Below the pieces are notes generated by a model. It was not told the origin of the DNA and did no database searches. It worked only from the letters and a program-made list of their open reading frames with translations. The position numbers were made by a program, and so were the translations under genes. From assembly GCA_934047225.1 (NCBI GenBank), contig OW203983.1, positions 1,054,001 to 1,118,000 of the forward strand: 64,000 bases of DNA, written 5' to 3'. Shown here piece after piece: positions 1 through 9,853 of the stretch. How positions within the stretch are numbered: the first letter of the stretch is position 1; each line of letters opens with the position of its first letter. Source of the DNA: Ypsolopha sequella. Its lineage: Eukaryota > Arthropoda > Insecta > Lepidoptera > Ypsolophidae.

Positions 1-162
1 ACGCGCCAGTGAGGCCGAAGGCCGAGTTCACATAACCCCGAGAGCATTACAATACCATTTCACTTGGACATGTCTCCCGAACGGCTGAGGCTGGGCTTAG
101 CGGGATTCAACTTCGTAGAAACTTGGTTCAAGCACACTTAGACCGTTGACAGTTTGGACACT

Positions 163-174
163 TGACAGCTGTCA
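163..174 (+). promoter_or_regulatory. Palindrome TGACAGCTGTCA (representative)
   Basis: This 12-base palindrome closes most internal repeats (for example 163-174 and 699-710). The copy before each tail often reads TGACAACTGTCA. The sequence matches the two-site motif known for TALE homeodomain proteins of the TGIF/Meis group. Binding here is an inference. The repeat is rich in TTGACA words, so the match could be incidental. Confidence 0.3.
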
Positions 175-1072
175 GAGGAAACATTTCGCGTTAACGATCC
201 CGGCGAGGCCGAAGGCCGAGCCTACAAGTGTCTTTCCAGCGAGGCCGAAAAACGAGCATGGGAGGACGGAGAACGCGCCAGTGAGGCCGAAGGCCGAGCT
301 GGCAGCGTTCGGAGTCCGAACATGCGAGTTTTTCGGCCGAGCACGACACCGCGGCTACCAGAGTCATATCTGATGTCATCCTAGGGAGGCCGAAGGCCGA
401 CCACGGAGGACGATTCCAGAGGAATCGTCCGGAGGCCAAACAGTACCAAGCGGCGAGGCCGGAGGCCGAGCCTGTGAGGCCGAAGGCCGAACCGAGTATA
501 AGCGAGGCCGATGAACGAACATACGAGGCCGAAGGCCGAGTATGTGAGTTCATGAGGACGAGTTCACTTTACCCCGAGAGCATTACAAGACTGTTTCTTT
601 TGGACCTATCTCGAAAACGTTTGAGATTGGGCTTAGCGGGATTCGACTCCGTTGAAAGTTTGTTCAAGCACATTTCGACCGTGTACATTTTGGACCTTTG
701 ACAGCTGTCAGAGTACACAATAGCAAAATATTAGTCCACTTCAATGGAATCAAAGTTACCACACGTATTTCAACGCGCTATTACGGTTACGACGATGACA
801 ATTTTGAAAACTGATCATGACCGATGACTTTTTTTCCCACCCGATCATGACCGATGACATTTCGTGATACAATTGACTTCTGCCCATTACTTGAATGTCG
901 TCTGATCACCTGTTTCAACTCAATTAGCTTCCAAACGTGTTTTTAACTCGAAACCTCCTCAATCCTGTCACGTAAACGAAAAAGTTTAAACAACATGTAC
1001 ATACAACCAACAACAACAGGTAACAACAAATAACAATACAAATCAATTAGTAACAATAGCGTTTACCACACA

Positions 1073-1112
1073 CGCGGGCTGCCTGCAGCCCGCGCACCAC
1101 GCAAAACACTAG
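1073..1112 (+). other. Helitron 3' terminus (representative of 14)
   Basis: A 10-bp stem, CGCGGGCTGC paired with GCAGCCCGCG around a CT loop (1073-1094), is followed by an 18-base spacer ending in CTAG. By eye, the 40 bases are identical in all 14 copies, while the (CAA)n-like DNA just upstream changes by many substitutions and indels. A hairpin shortly before CTRR is the termination signal of known Helitrons. Confidence 0.8.
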
Positions 1113-1358
1113 TCTATATATTATAAAGATACAAAACGGTGACTCACTGACTGACTCATTGACATGGTTGTTTAGTTGGAAGGAGTTGTCTGACATTGTA
1201 GTGTTGTATGTATGAAATGTTCGGTGTCTAATACTGACTGGGGAAAAATTATGACATTTGACATTTTTTGACATTTGACATTTTTATGTCAATTCTTGTG
1301 GAAAGTGGCAGAATGTATGGGGATTTGTATGGGATTTTTGCGAATTTTTTTTTTCCCT

Positions 1359-1399
1359 CGAACGAGCACGCGAGCGCGAAGCGCGAGCGTGCGAGTTCG
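1359..1399 (+). other. Nested GA/GAA hairpin, subtype-a 5' region (representative)
   Basis: Read from the outside: CGAAC pairs with GTTCG, GA faces GA, GCACGC pairs with GCGTGC, GA faces GA, GCGC pairs with GCGC, and the loop is GAA. All stems are perfect. Copies in units 2, 9 and 12 have GGAAC with GTTCC in place of the outer pair. d(GCGAAGC)-type GAA loops and tandem G-A pairs are known to be unusually stable in DNA. Confidence 0.75.
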
Positions 1400-2242
1400 C
1401 ATGGACCATTCTAGCCACTAGGGATGTACCTACTTTGACATTTTTGACATTTTTTTGACATTTTCCCTTATCTCCCGAACCGTAAGTCCTAGCGAGTTGC
1501 GGTTTGGACTATAGTGATGGGCTCGTCATGGGGGTTGGTATAGGGATGTCCCCCGGCACTAGGGATGGGACATTTTTTTTTTTTTTCTTAAATTTACTAC
1601 AAAAAAAATTTGTTTTGGCCATATCTTCGGAACGGAGGGTGGTACAACACTAAGGGTCGGCTCATAGGGTGCCAAAAAAGTATCTTTTTTTTTTTTTAAA
1701 TGTCAAAACTTTAACCGACCGTATCTCCTAGACGGCTTGAGTTAGACCCATGTTGATGGGTGTCTAAGAAAAGGTCTCGCCGAGATCTATCCACCCCCGG
1801 TGTCAAAACTTCAACGGCCCGTATCTCCCAAACGGCTGGAGCTAGACCCATGTTCATGGTACTCTAAGAAAAGGGCTCGGCGAGCTCTACCTGGAAATCA
1901 AATAAAAAAAAAAAAAAGTCGAAAAAAAAAAATTTTTTTTGCCAAAACTTTGATCGGCCATATCTTCCGAACCGTAGTTCCCAGCGAGTTGCGGTTTCGA
2001 CTTTAGTGATCGGTTGGCCGAGCGCTACCCGACCGCATAAAAAAATTTGACATTTGACATAATTTGACATTTTTTTGACAGGTCCAAAAAAGTGCTCCGA
2101 TTCGCTTGAAACTCGGTATCCAGGAGTAAATGGGGTCGCTGATTACGAATTTGTTGTCAAATTTGACACTTTTTGACAACCGACAGGGACTTTGACACTT
2201 TTTCGAAAAAAAAAAATGATCGGACGTTTCTTCGGATCTAAC

Positions 2243-2778
2243 GGCGAGGCCGAAGGCCGAGCTTACAAGTGTCTTTCCAGCGAGGCCGAAAAACGAGCAT
2301 GGGAGGACGGAGAACGCGCCGGCGAGGCCGAAGGCCGAGCTGGCAGCGTTCGGAGTCCGAACATGCGAGTTTTTCGGCCGAGCACGACACCGCGGCTACC
2401 AGAGTCATATCTGATGTCATCCTAGGGAGGCCGAAGGCCGACCCCGGAGGACGATTCCGGAGGAATCGTCCGGAGGCCAAACAGTACCAAGCGGCGAGGC
2501 CGGAGGCCGAGCCTGTGAGGCCGAAGGCCGAACCGAGTATAAGCGAGGCCGATGAACGAACATACGAGGCCGAAGGCCGAGTATGTGAGTTCATGAGGCC
2601 GAGTTCACATAACCCCGGGGGCATTACAATACCTTTTCACTTGGACATGTCTCCCGAACGGCTCAGGCTGGGCTTAGCGGGATTCAACTTCGTAGAAAGT
2701 TGGTTCAAGCACACTTAGACCGTTGACAGTTTGGACACTTGACTGCTGTCAGAGGAAACATTTCACGTAACGGATCCC
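2243..2778 (+). repeat. ~535-bp internal tandem repeat (representative copy)
   Basis: About 33 copies lie in the window, in blocks of 2-4 per Helitron unit. Each starts with a GGC-GA-GGCC hairpin. It then holds the 104-base nested hairpin, a GGA-loop hairpin, a 64-base nested hairpin, a module with TGTCTCCCGAACGG, and the palindrome TGACAGCTGTCA or its variant. The period of 534-536 bp is not a multiple of three, so no reading frame continues from copy to copy. Confidence 0.85.
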
Positions 2779-2815
2779 GGCGAGGCCGAAGGCCGAGCCT
2801 ACAAGTGTCTTTATA

Positions 2816-2919
2816 GCGAGGCCGAAAAACGAGCATGTGAGGACGGAGAACGCGCCAGTGAGGCCGAAGGCCGAGCTGGCAGCGTTCGGAGTCCGAACAT
2901 GCGAGTTTTTCGGCCGAGC
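2816..2919 (+). other. 104-base nested hairpin inside each internal repeat
   Basis: Stems from the outside: GC/GC, GGCCGAAAAAC/GTTTTTCGGCC, GCATG/CATGC, GGAC/GTCC, GAACGC/GCGTTC, GCCAGT/GCTGGC and GGCC/GGCC, capped by GAA. Between stems lie GA opposite GA (three times), TGA opposite GAA, GGA opposite GGA, and a single A. That is about 38 pairs in 104 bases. Most internal repeats keep it. Partial losses are seen in units 10, 12 and 13. Confidence 0.75.
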
Positions 2920-2979
2920 ACGACACCGCGGCTACCAGAGTCATATCTGATGTCATCCTAGGGAGGCCGAAGGCCGACC

Positions 2980-3012
2980 CCGGAGGACGATTCCGGAGGA
3001 ATCGTCCGGAGG
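2980..3012 (+). other. GGA-loop hairpin (variant of the same plan)
   Basis: GGACGATTCC pairs perfectly with GGAATCGTCC around a GGA loop. Outside this stem GGA faces GGA, then CC pairs with GG. The plan matches the GA/GAA hairpins, but with GGA as the unpaired word throughout. It is present in nearly every internal repeat and absent in both repeats of unit 13. Confidence 0.75.
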
Positions 3013-3613
3013 CCAAACAGTACCAAGCGGCGAGGCCGGAGGCCGAGCCTGTGAGGCCGAAGGCCGAACCGAGTATAAGCGAGGCCGATGAACGAACATA
3101 CGAGGCCGAAGGCCGAGTATGTAAGTTCATGAGGCCGAGTTCACATAACCCTGGGGGCATTACAATACTGTTTCACTTGGACATGTCTCCCGAACGGCTG
3201 AGGCTGGGCTTAGCGTGATTCAACTTCGTAGAAAGTTGGTTCAAGCACATTTCGACCGTTGACAGTTTGGACACTTGACTGCTGTCAGAGGAAACATTTC
3301 ACGTAACGGATCCCGGCGAGGCCGAAGGCCGAGCCTACAAGTGTCTTTATAGCGAGGCCGAAAAACGAGCATGTGAGGACGGAGAACGCGCCAGTGAGGC
3401 CGAAGGCCGAGCTGGCAGCGTTCGGAGTCCGAACATGCGAGTTTTTCGGCCGAGCACGACACCGCGGCTACCAGAGTCATATCTGATGTCATCATAGGGA
3501 GGCCGAAGGCCGACCCCGGAGGACGATTCCGGAGGAATCGTCCGGAGGCCAAACAGTACCAAGCGGCGAGGCCGGAGGCCGAGCCTGTGAGGCCGAAGGC
3601 CGAACCGAGTATA

Positions 3614-3677
3614 AGCGAGGCCGATGAACGAACATACGAGGCCGAAGGCCGAGTATGTGAGTTCATGAGGCCGAGTT
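3614..3677 (+). other. 64-base nested hairpin inside each internal repeat
   Basis: Stems from the outside: AGC/GTT (one G-T pair), GGCC/GGCC, TGAAC/GTTCA, ACATAC/GTATGT and GGCC/GGCC, capped by GAA. Every junction has GA facing GA except one (GA facing TGA). It is preserved in nearly all copies. Unit 1's second repeat has AA for one GA (3123-3124), and unit 9's second repeat loses one arm. Confidence 0.75.
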
Positions 3678-4227
3678 CACTTAACCCCGGGAGCATTACA
3701 AGACAGTTTCTTTTGGACCTATCTCGCAAACGTTTGAGCTTGGGCTTAGCGGGATTCGACTCCGTTGAATGTTGGTTCCAGCACATTTCGACCGTGTACA
3801 TTTTGGACCTTTGACAACTGTCAGAGTACACAATAGCAAAATATTAGTCCACTTCAATGGAATCAAAGTTACCACACGTATTTCAACGCGCTATTACGGT
3901 TACGACGATGACAATTTTGAAAACTGATCATGACCGATGACTTTTTTTCCCACCCGATCATGACCGATGACATTTCGTGATACAATTGACTTCTGCCCCT
4001 TACTTGAATGTCGTTTGATAATTAGTTACACTTCAATTTCAGCTTCCAAATGTGTTTCAAACTCCAAACCTCCTCAATCCTGTCACGTAAACGAAAAAGT
4101 TTCAACAACAACTATGTACAACCAACAACAACAGGTAACAACAACCAACAACCAATAACAATTAGTAACAATAGCGTTTACCACACACGCGGGCTGCCTG
4201 CAGCCCGCGCACCACGCAAAACACTAG

Positions 4228-6771
4228 TCTATATATTATAAAGATACAAAACCGTCACTCACTGACTCACTGATTGACATGGTAGTTTAGTTGGAAGGAG
4301 TTGTCTGACATTGTAGTAATGTATGAATACAATGTCAGGTGTCTAATACTGACTGGGGAAAAATTATGACATTTGACATTTTTTGACATTTGACATTTTT
4401 ATGTCAATTCTTGTGGAAAGTGGCAGAATGTATGGGGATTTGTATGGGATTTTTGCGAAAATTTTTTTTTATTGGAACGAGCACGCGAGCGCGAAGCGCG
4501 AGCGTGCGAGTTCCTATGGACATGTCCAGCCACTAGGGATGTACCTACTTTGACATTTTTGACATTTTTTTGACATTTTCTTATATCTCCCGAACCGCTG
4601 GTCCTAGCGAGTTGCGGTTTGGACTATAGTGATGGGCTCGTCATAGGGGTTTGTATAGGGATGTCCCCCGGCACTAGGGATGGGACATTTTTTTTTTTTT
4701 TATAAATTTACTACAAAAAAATTTTGTTTTGGCCATATCTTCGGAACGGAAGGTGGTACAACACTAAGGGTCGGCTCATAGGGTGCCAAAAAAGTTTCTT
4801 TTTTTTTTTTAATGTCAAAACTTTAACCGACCGTATCTCCTAGACGGCTTGAGTTAGACCCATGTTGATGGGTGTCTAAGAAAAGGTCTCGCCGAGATCT
4901 AGCCCCCCCCGGTGTCAAAACTTTAACCGCCCGTATCTCCCAAACGGCTGAAGCTAGACCCATGTTCATGGTACTCTAAGAAAAGGGCTCGGCGAGATCT
5001 TTCTGGAAATAAAATAAAAAAAAAAAAAAGTCGAAAAAAAAAAAAATTTTTTACAAAAACTTTGGTCGGCCATATCTCCCGAACCGTAAGTCCTAGCGAG
5101 TTGCGGTTTCGACTTTAGCGATCGGTTGGCCGAGCGCTACCCGACCGCATAAAAAAATTTGACATTTGACATAATTTGACATTTTTTTGACAGGTCCAAA
5201 AAAGTGCTCCGATTCGCTTGAAACTCGGTTTACAGGAGTAAATGGGGTCGCTTATTACGAATCCACTGTCAAATTTGACACTTTTTGACAACCGACAGGG
5301 ATTTTGACACTTTTTCGAAAAAAAATTGATCGGACATTTCTTCGGATCTAACGGCGAGGCCGAAGGCCGAGCTTACAACTGTCTTTCCAGCGAGGCCGAA
5401 AAACGAGCATGTGAGGACGGAGAACGCGCCAGTGAGGCCGAAGGCCGAGCTGGCAGCGTTCGGAGTCCGAACATGCTCGTTTTTCGGCCGAGCACGACAC
5501 CGCGGCCACCAGAGTCATATCTGATGTCATCCTAGGGAGGCCGAAGGCCGACCCCGGAGGACGATTCCGGAGGAATCGTCCGGAGGCCAAACAGTACCAA
5601 GCGGCGAGGCCGGAGGCCGAGCCTGTGAGGCCGAAGGCCGAACCGAGTACAAGCGAGGCCGATGAACGAACATACGAGGCCGAAGGCCGAGTATGTGAGT
5701 TCATGAGGCCGAGTTCACATAACCCCGGGGGCATTACAAGACAGTTTCTTTTGGACCTATCTCCTAAACGTTTGAGATTGGGCTTAGCGGGATTCGACTA
5801 CGTTGAATTGGTTCAAGCACATTTAGACCGTTGACAGTTTGGACACTTGACAGCTGTCAGAGGAAACATTTCGCGTAAAGGATCCCGGCGAGGCCGAAGG
5901 CCGAGCCTACAAGTGTCTTTATAGCGAGGCCGAAAAACGAGCATGGGAGGACGGAGAACGCGCCAGTGAGGCCGAAGGCCGAGCTGGCAGCGTTCGGAGT
6001 CCGAACATGCGAGTTTTTCGGCCGAGCACGACACCGCGGCTACCAGAGTCATATCTGATGTCATCCTAGGGAGGCCGAAGGCCGACCCCGGAGGACGATT
6101 CCGGAGGAATCGTCCGGAGGCCAAACAGTACCAAGCAGCGAGGCCGGAGGCCGAGCCTGTGAGGCCGAAGGCCGAACCGAGTATAAGCGAGGCCGATGAA
6201 CGAACATACGAGGCCGAAGGCCGAGTATGTGAGTTCATGAGGCCGAGTTCACTTTACCCCGAGAGCATTACAAGACAGTTTCTTTTGGATCTATCTCGCA
6301 AACGTTTGAGATTGGGCTTAGCGGGATTCGACTCCGTTGAAAGTTGGTTCCAGCACATTTCGACCGTGTACATTTTGGACCTTTGACAGCTGTCAGAGTA
6401 CACAATAGCAAAATATTAGTCCACTTCGATTGAATCAAAGTTACCACACGTATTTCAACGCGCTATTACGGTTACGACGATGACAATTTTGAAAACTGAT
6501 CATGACCGATGACTTTTTTTCCCACCCGATCATGACCGATGACATTTCGTGATACAATTGACTTCTGCCCATTACTTGAATGTCGTCTGATCACCTGTTA
6601 CAACTCAATTTCAAACGTGTTTTTTACTCGATACCTTATCCTGTCACGTTAACGAAAAAGTTACAACAACAGCTACATTACAACAAAACAAACAACAATA
6701 ACGAAGCCCAACCAAGAACAATTACCACACACGCGGGCTGCCTGCAGCCCGCGCACCACGCAAAACACTAG
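4228..6771 (+). mobile_element. Helitron unit 2, subtype a, 2 internal repeats
   Basis: 2544 bp. Internal repeats start near 5353 and 5887. The 5' hairpin arms are GGAAC/GTTCC (4484-4514) where unit 1 has CGAAC/GTTCG. The stretch ~4880-6240 is nearly identical to unit 4 at ~10510-11870 (offset about 5628), including otherwise rare variants such as AACCGCCCG and CTGAAGCTAG. Confidence 0.85.
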
Positions 6772-9700
6772 TCTATATATTATAAAGATACAAAACGGTG
6801 ATTGACTCACTCACTCATTGACATGGTAGTTTAGTTGGAAGGAGTTGTCTGACATTGTAGTAATGTATGAATACAATGTCAGGTGTCTAATTGGGACTGG
6901 GGAAAAATTATGACATTTGACATTTTTTGACATTTGACATTTTTATGTCAATTCTTGTGGAAAGTGGCAGAATGTATGGAGATTTGTATGGGATTTTTGT
7001 GAAAATTTTTTTTATTGGAACGAGCACGCGAGCGCGAAGCGCGAGCGTGCGAGTTCGCATGGACCATTCTAGCCACTAGGGATGTACCTACTTTGACATT
7101 TTTGACATTTTTTTGACATTTTCTTGTAACTCCCGAACCGTTGGTCCTAGCGAGTTGCGGTTTGGACTATAGTGATGGGGTCGTCATTGGGGTTGGTATA
7201 GGGATGTCCCCCGGCACTAGGGATGGGACATTTTTTTTTTTTTTCTTAAATTTACTACAAAAAAATTTTGATTTGGCCATATCTTCGGAACGGAAAGTGC
7301 TACTTCCCTAGGGGTCGGACCATAGGGTGCCAAAAAAGTTTCTTTTTTTTTTTTTAATGTAAAAACTTTAACCGACCGTATCTCCTAGACGGCTTGAGTT
7401 AGACCCATGTTGATGGGTGTCTAAGAAAAGGTCTCGCCGAGATCTATCCACCCCCGGTGTCAAAACTTCAACGGCCCGTATCTCCCAAACGGCTGGAGCT
7501 AGACCCATGTTCATGGTACTCTAAGAAAAGGGCTCGGCGAGCTCTATCTGGAAATAAAATAAAAAAAAAAAAAAGTCGAAAAAAAAAAAATTTTTTTTTC
7601 CAAAACTTTGATCGGCCATATCTTCCGAACCGTAAGTCCTAGCGAGTTGCGGTTTCGACTTTAGTGATCGGTTCGCCGAGCGCTACCCGACCGCATAAAA
7701 AAATTTGACATTTGACATAATTTGACATTTTTTTGACAGGTCCAAAAAAGTGCTCCGATTCGCTTGAAACTCGGTATCCAAGAGTAAATGGGGTCGCTTA
7801 TTACGAATCCACTGTCAAATTTGACACTTTTTGACAACCGACAGGGATTTTGACACTTTTTCGAAAAAAAATGGATTGGACATTTTTTCGGATCTAATGG
7901 CGAGGCCGAAGGCCGAGCCCACAAGTATCTTTCAAGCGAGGCCGAAAAACGAGCATGGGAGGACGGAGAACGCGCCAGTGAGGCCGAAGGCCGAGCTGGC
8001 AGCGTTCGGAGTCCGAACATGCGAGTTTTTCGGCCGAGCACGACACCGCAGCTACCAGAGTCATATCTGATGTCATTCTAGGGAGGCCGAAGGCCGACCC
8101 CGGAGGACGATTCCGGAGGAATCGTCCGGAGGCCAAACAGTACCAAGCGGCGAGGCCGGAGGCCGAGCCTGTGAGGCCGAAGGCCGAACCGAGTATAAGC
8201 GAGGCCGATGAACGAACATACGAGGCCGAAGGCCGAGTATGTGAGTTCATGAGGCCGAGTTCACTTGACCCCGGGAGCATTACAAGACAGTTTCACTTGG
8301 ACGTATCTCCCAAACGTTTGAGATTGGGCTTAGCAGGATTCAACTACGTTGAATTGGTTCAAACACATTTCGACCGTTGACAGTTTGGACACTTGACAGC
8401 TGTCAGAGGAAACATTTCGCGTAAACGATCCCGGCGAGGCCGAAGGCCGAGCCTACAAGTGTCCTTCCAGCGAGACCGAAAAACGAGCATGGGAGGACGG
8501 AGAACGCGCCAGTGAGGCCGAAGGCCGAACTGGCAGCGTTCGGAGTCCGAACATGCGAGTTTTTCGGCCGAGCACAACACCGCGGCTACCAGAGTCATAT
8601 CTGATGTCATCCTAGGGAGGCCGAAGGCCGACCCCGGAGGACGATTCCGGAGGAATCGTCCGGAGGCCAAACAGTACCAAGCGGCGAGGCCGGAGGCCGA
8701 GCCTGTGAGGCCGAAGGCCGAACCGAGTATAAGCGAGGCCGATGAACGAACATACGAGGCCGAAGGCCGAGTATGTGAGTTCATGAGGCCGAGTTCACTT
8801 GACCCCGGGAGCATTACAAGACAGTTTCACTTGGACGTATCTCCCAAACGTTTGAGATTGGGCTTAGCGGGATTCAACTTCGTAGAAAGTTGGTTCAAGC
8901 ACATTTAGACCGTTGACAGTTTGGACACTTGACAGCTGTCAGAGGAAACATTTCGCGTAAACGATCCCGGCGAGGCCGAAGGCCGAGCCTACAAGTGTCT
9001 TTGTAGCGAGGCCGAAAAACGAGCATGGGAGGACGGAGAACGCGCCAGTGAGGCCGAAGGCCGAGCTGGCAGCGTTCGGAGTCCGAACATGCGAGTTTTT
9101 CGGCCGAGCACGACACCGCGGCTACCAGAGTCATATCTGTTGTCATCCTAGGGAGGCCGAAGGCCGACCCCGGAGGACGATTCCGGAGGAATCGTCCGGA
9201 GGCCAAACAGTACCAATCGGCGAGGCCGGAGGCCGAGCCTGTGAGGCCGAAGGCCGAACCGAGTATAAGCGAGGCCGATGAACGAACATACGAGGCCGAA
9301 GGCCGAGTATGTGAGTTCATGAGGCCGAGTTCACTTTACCCCGAGAGCATTACAAGACAGTTTCTTTTGGACCTATCTCGCAAACGTTTGAGATTGGGCT
9401 TAGCGGGATTCGACTCCGTTGAAAGTTGGTTCCAGCACATTTCGACCGTGTACATTTTGGACCTTTGACAACTGTCAGATTACACAATAGCAAAATATTA
9501 GTACACTTCAATGGAATCAAAGTTACCACACGTATTTCAACGCGCTATTACGGTTACGACGATGACAATTTTGAAAACTGATCATGACCGATCCCTTTTT
9601 TCCCACCCGATCATGACCGATGACATTTCGTGATTCAATTGACTTCTGCCCATTACTTGAATGTCGTCTGATCACCTGTTTCAACTCAATTTCAAACGTG

Positions 9701-9853
9701 TTTTTTACTCGATACCTTTTCCTGTCACGTTAACGAAAAAGTTTAAACAACAAGTAAATAACAACAACAACAAACAACAATAACAAAGTACAACTTGGAA
9801 CAATTACAACTCACGCGGGCTGCCTGCAGCCCGCGCACCACGCAAAACACTAG
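6772..9853 (+). mobile_element. Helitron unit 3, subtype a, 3 internal repeats
   Basis: 3082 bp. Internal repeats start near 7899, 8433 and 8969. This is the one subtype-a copy whose outermost 5' hairpin pair does not match (GGAAC on the left, GTTCG on the right, near 7017-7060). Confidence 0.85.

Larger units (their letters stand above)
1..1112 (+). mobile_element. Helitron unit 0, partial (5' part outside window)
   Basis: Holds the end of one internal ~535-bp repeat, one full internal repeat from about 203, and the 3' tail ending in CTAG at 1112. The first ~200 bases are a deleted internal repeat: the GAGGCCGAAGGCCGAG before the CTGGC arm is fused directly to the sequence beginning TTCACATAACC, which loses most of the repeat at shared GAGGCCGAG bases. 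Confidence 0.8.
1113..4227 (+). mobile_element. Helitron unit 1, subtype a, 3 internal repeats
   Basis: 3115 bp. The 5' end is TCTATATATTATAAAG followed by short TGAC/TCA repeats. Then come TTGACATTT-rich sequence, the GC-rich hairpin at 1359-1399, and a run of diverged modules each carrying TATCTCCCGAACGG-like words. Internal repeats start near 2243, 2779 and 3315 (period 536). The tail has a duplicated GATCATGACCGATGAC and a (CAA)n-like stretch before the terminal hairpin. Confidence 0.85.

Noticed and set aside
2940..2975. Hammerhead ribozyme suspected at ATATCTGATGTCATCC
   Set aside because: The conserved CTGATGA and GAAA core words are not both present in a workable arrangement.
3587..3814. 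Recurrent plus-strand frame beginning MRPKAEPSISEADERTYE
   Set aside because: It overlaps the minus-strand frame in the same hairpin-rich DNA and shows no promoter, splice or domain evidence. Best explained as repeat composition.
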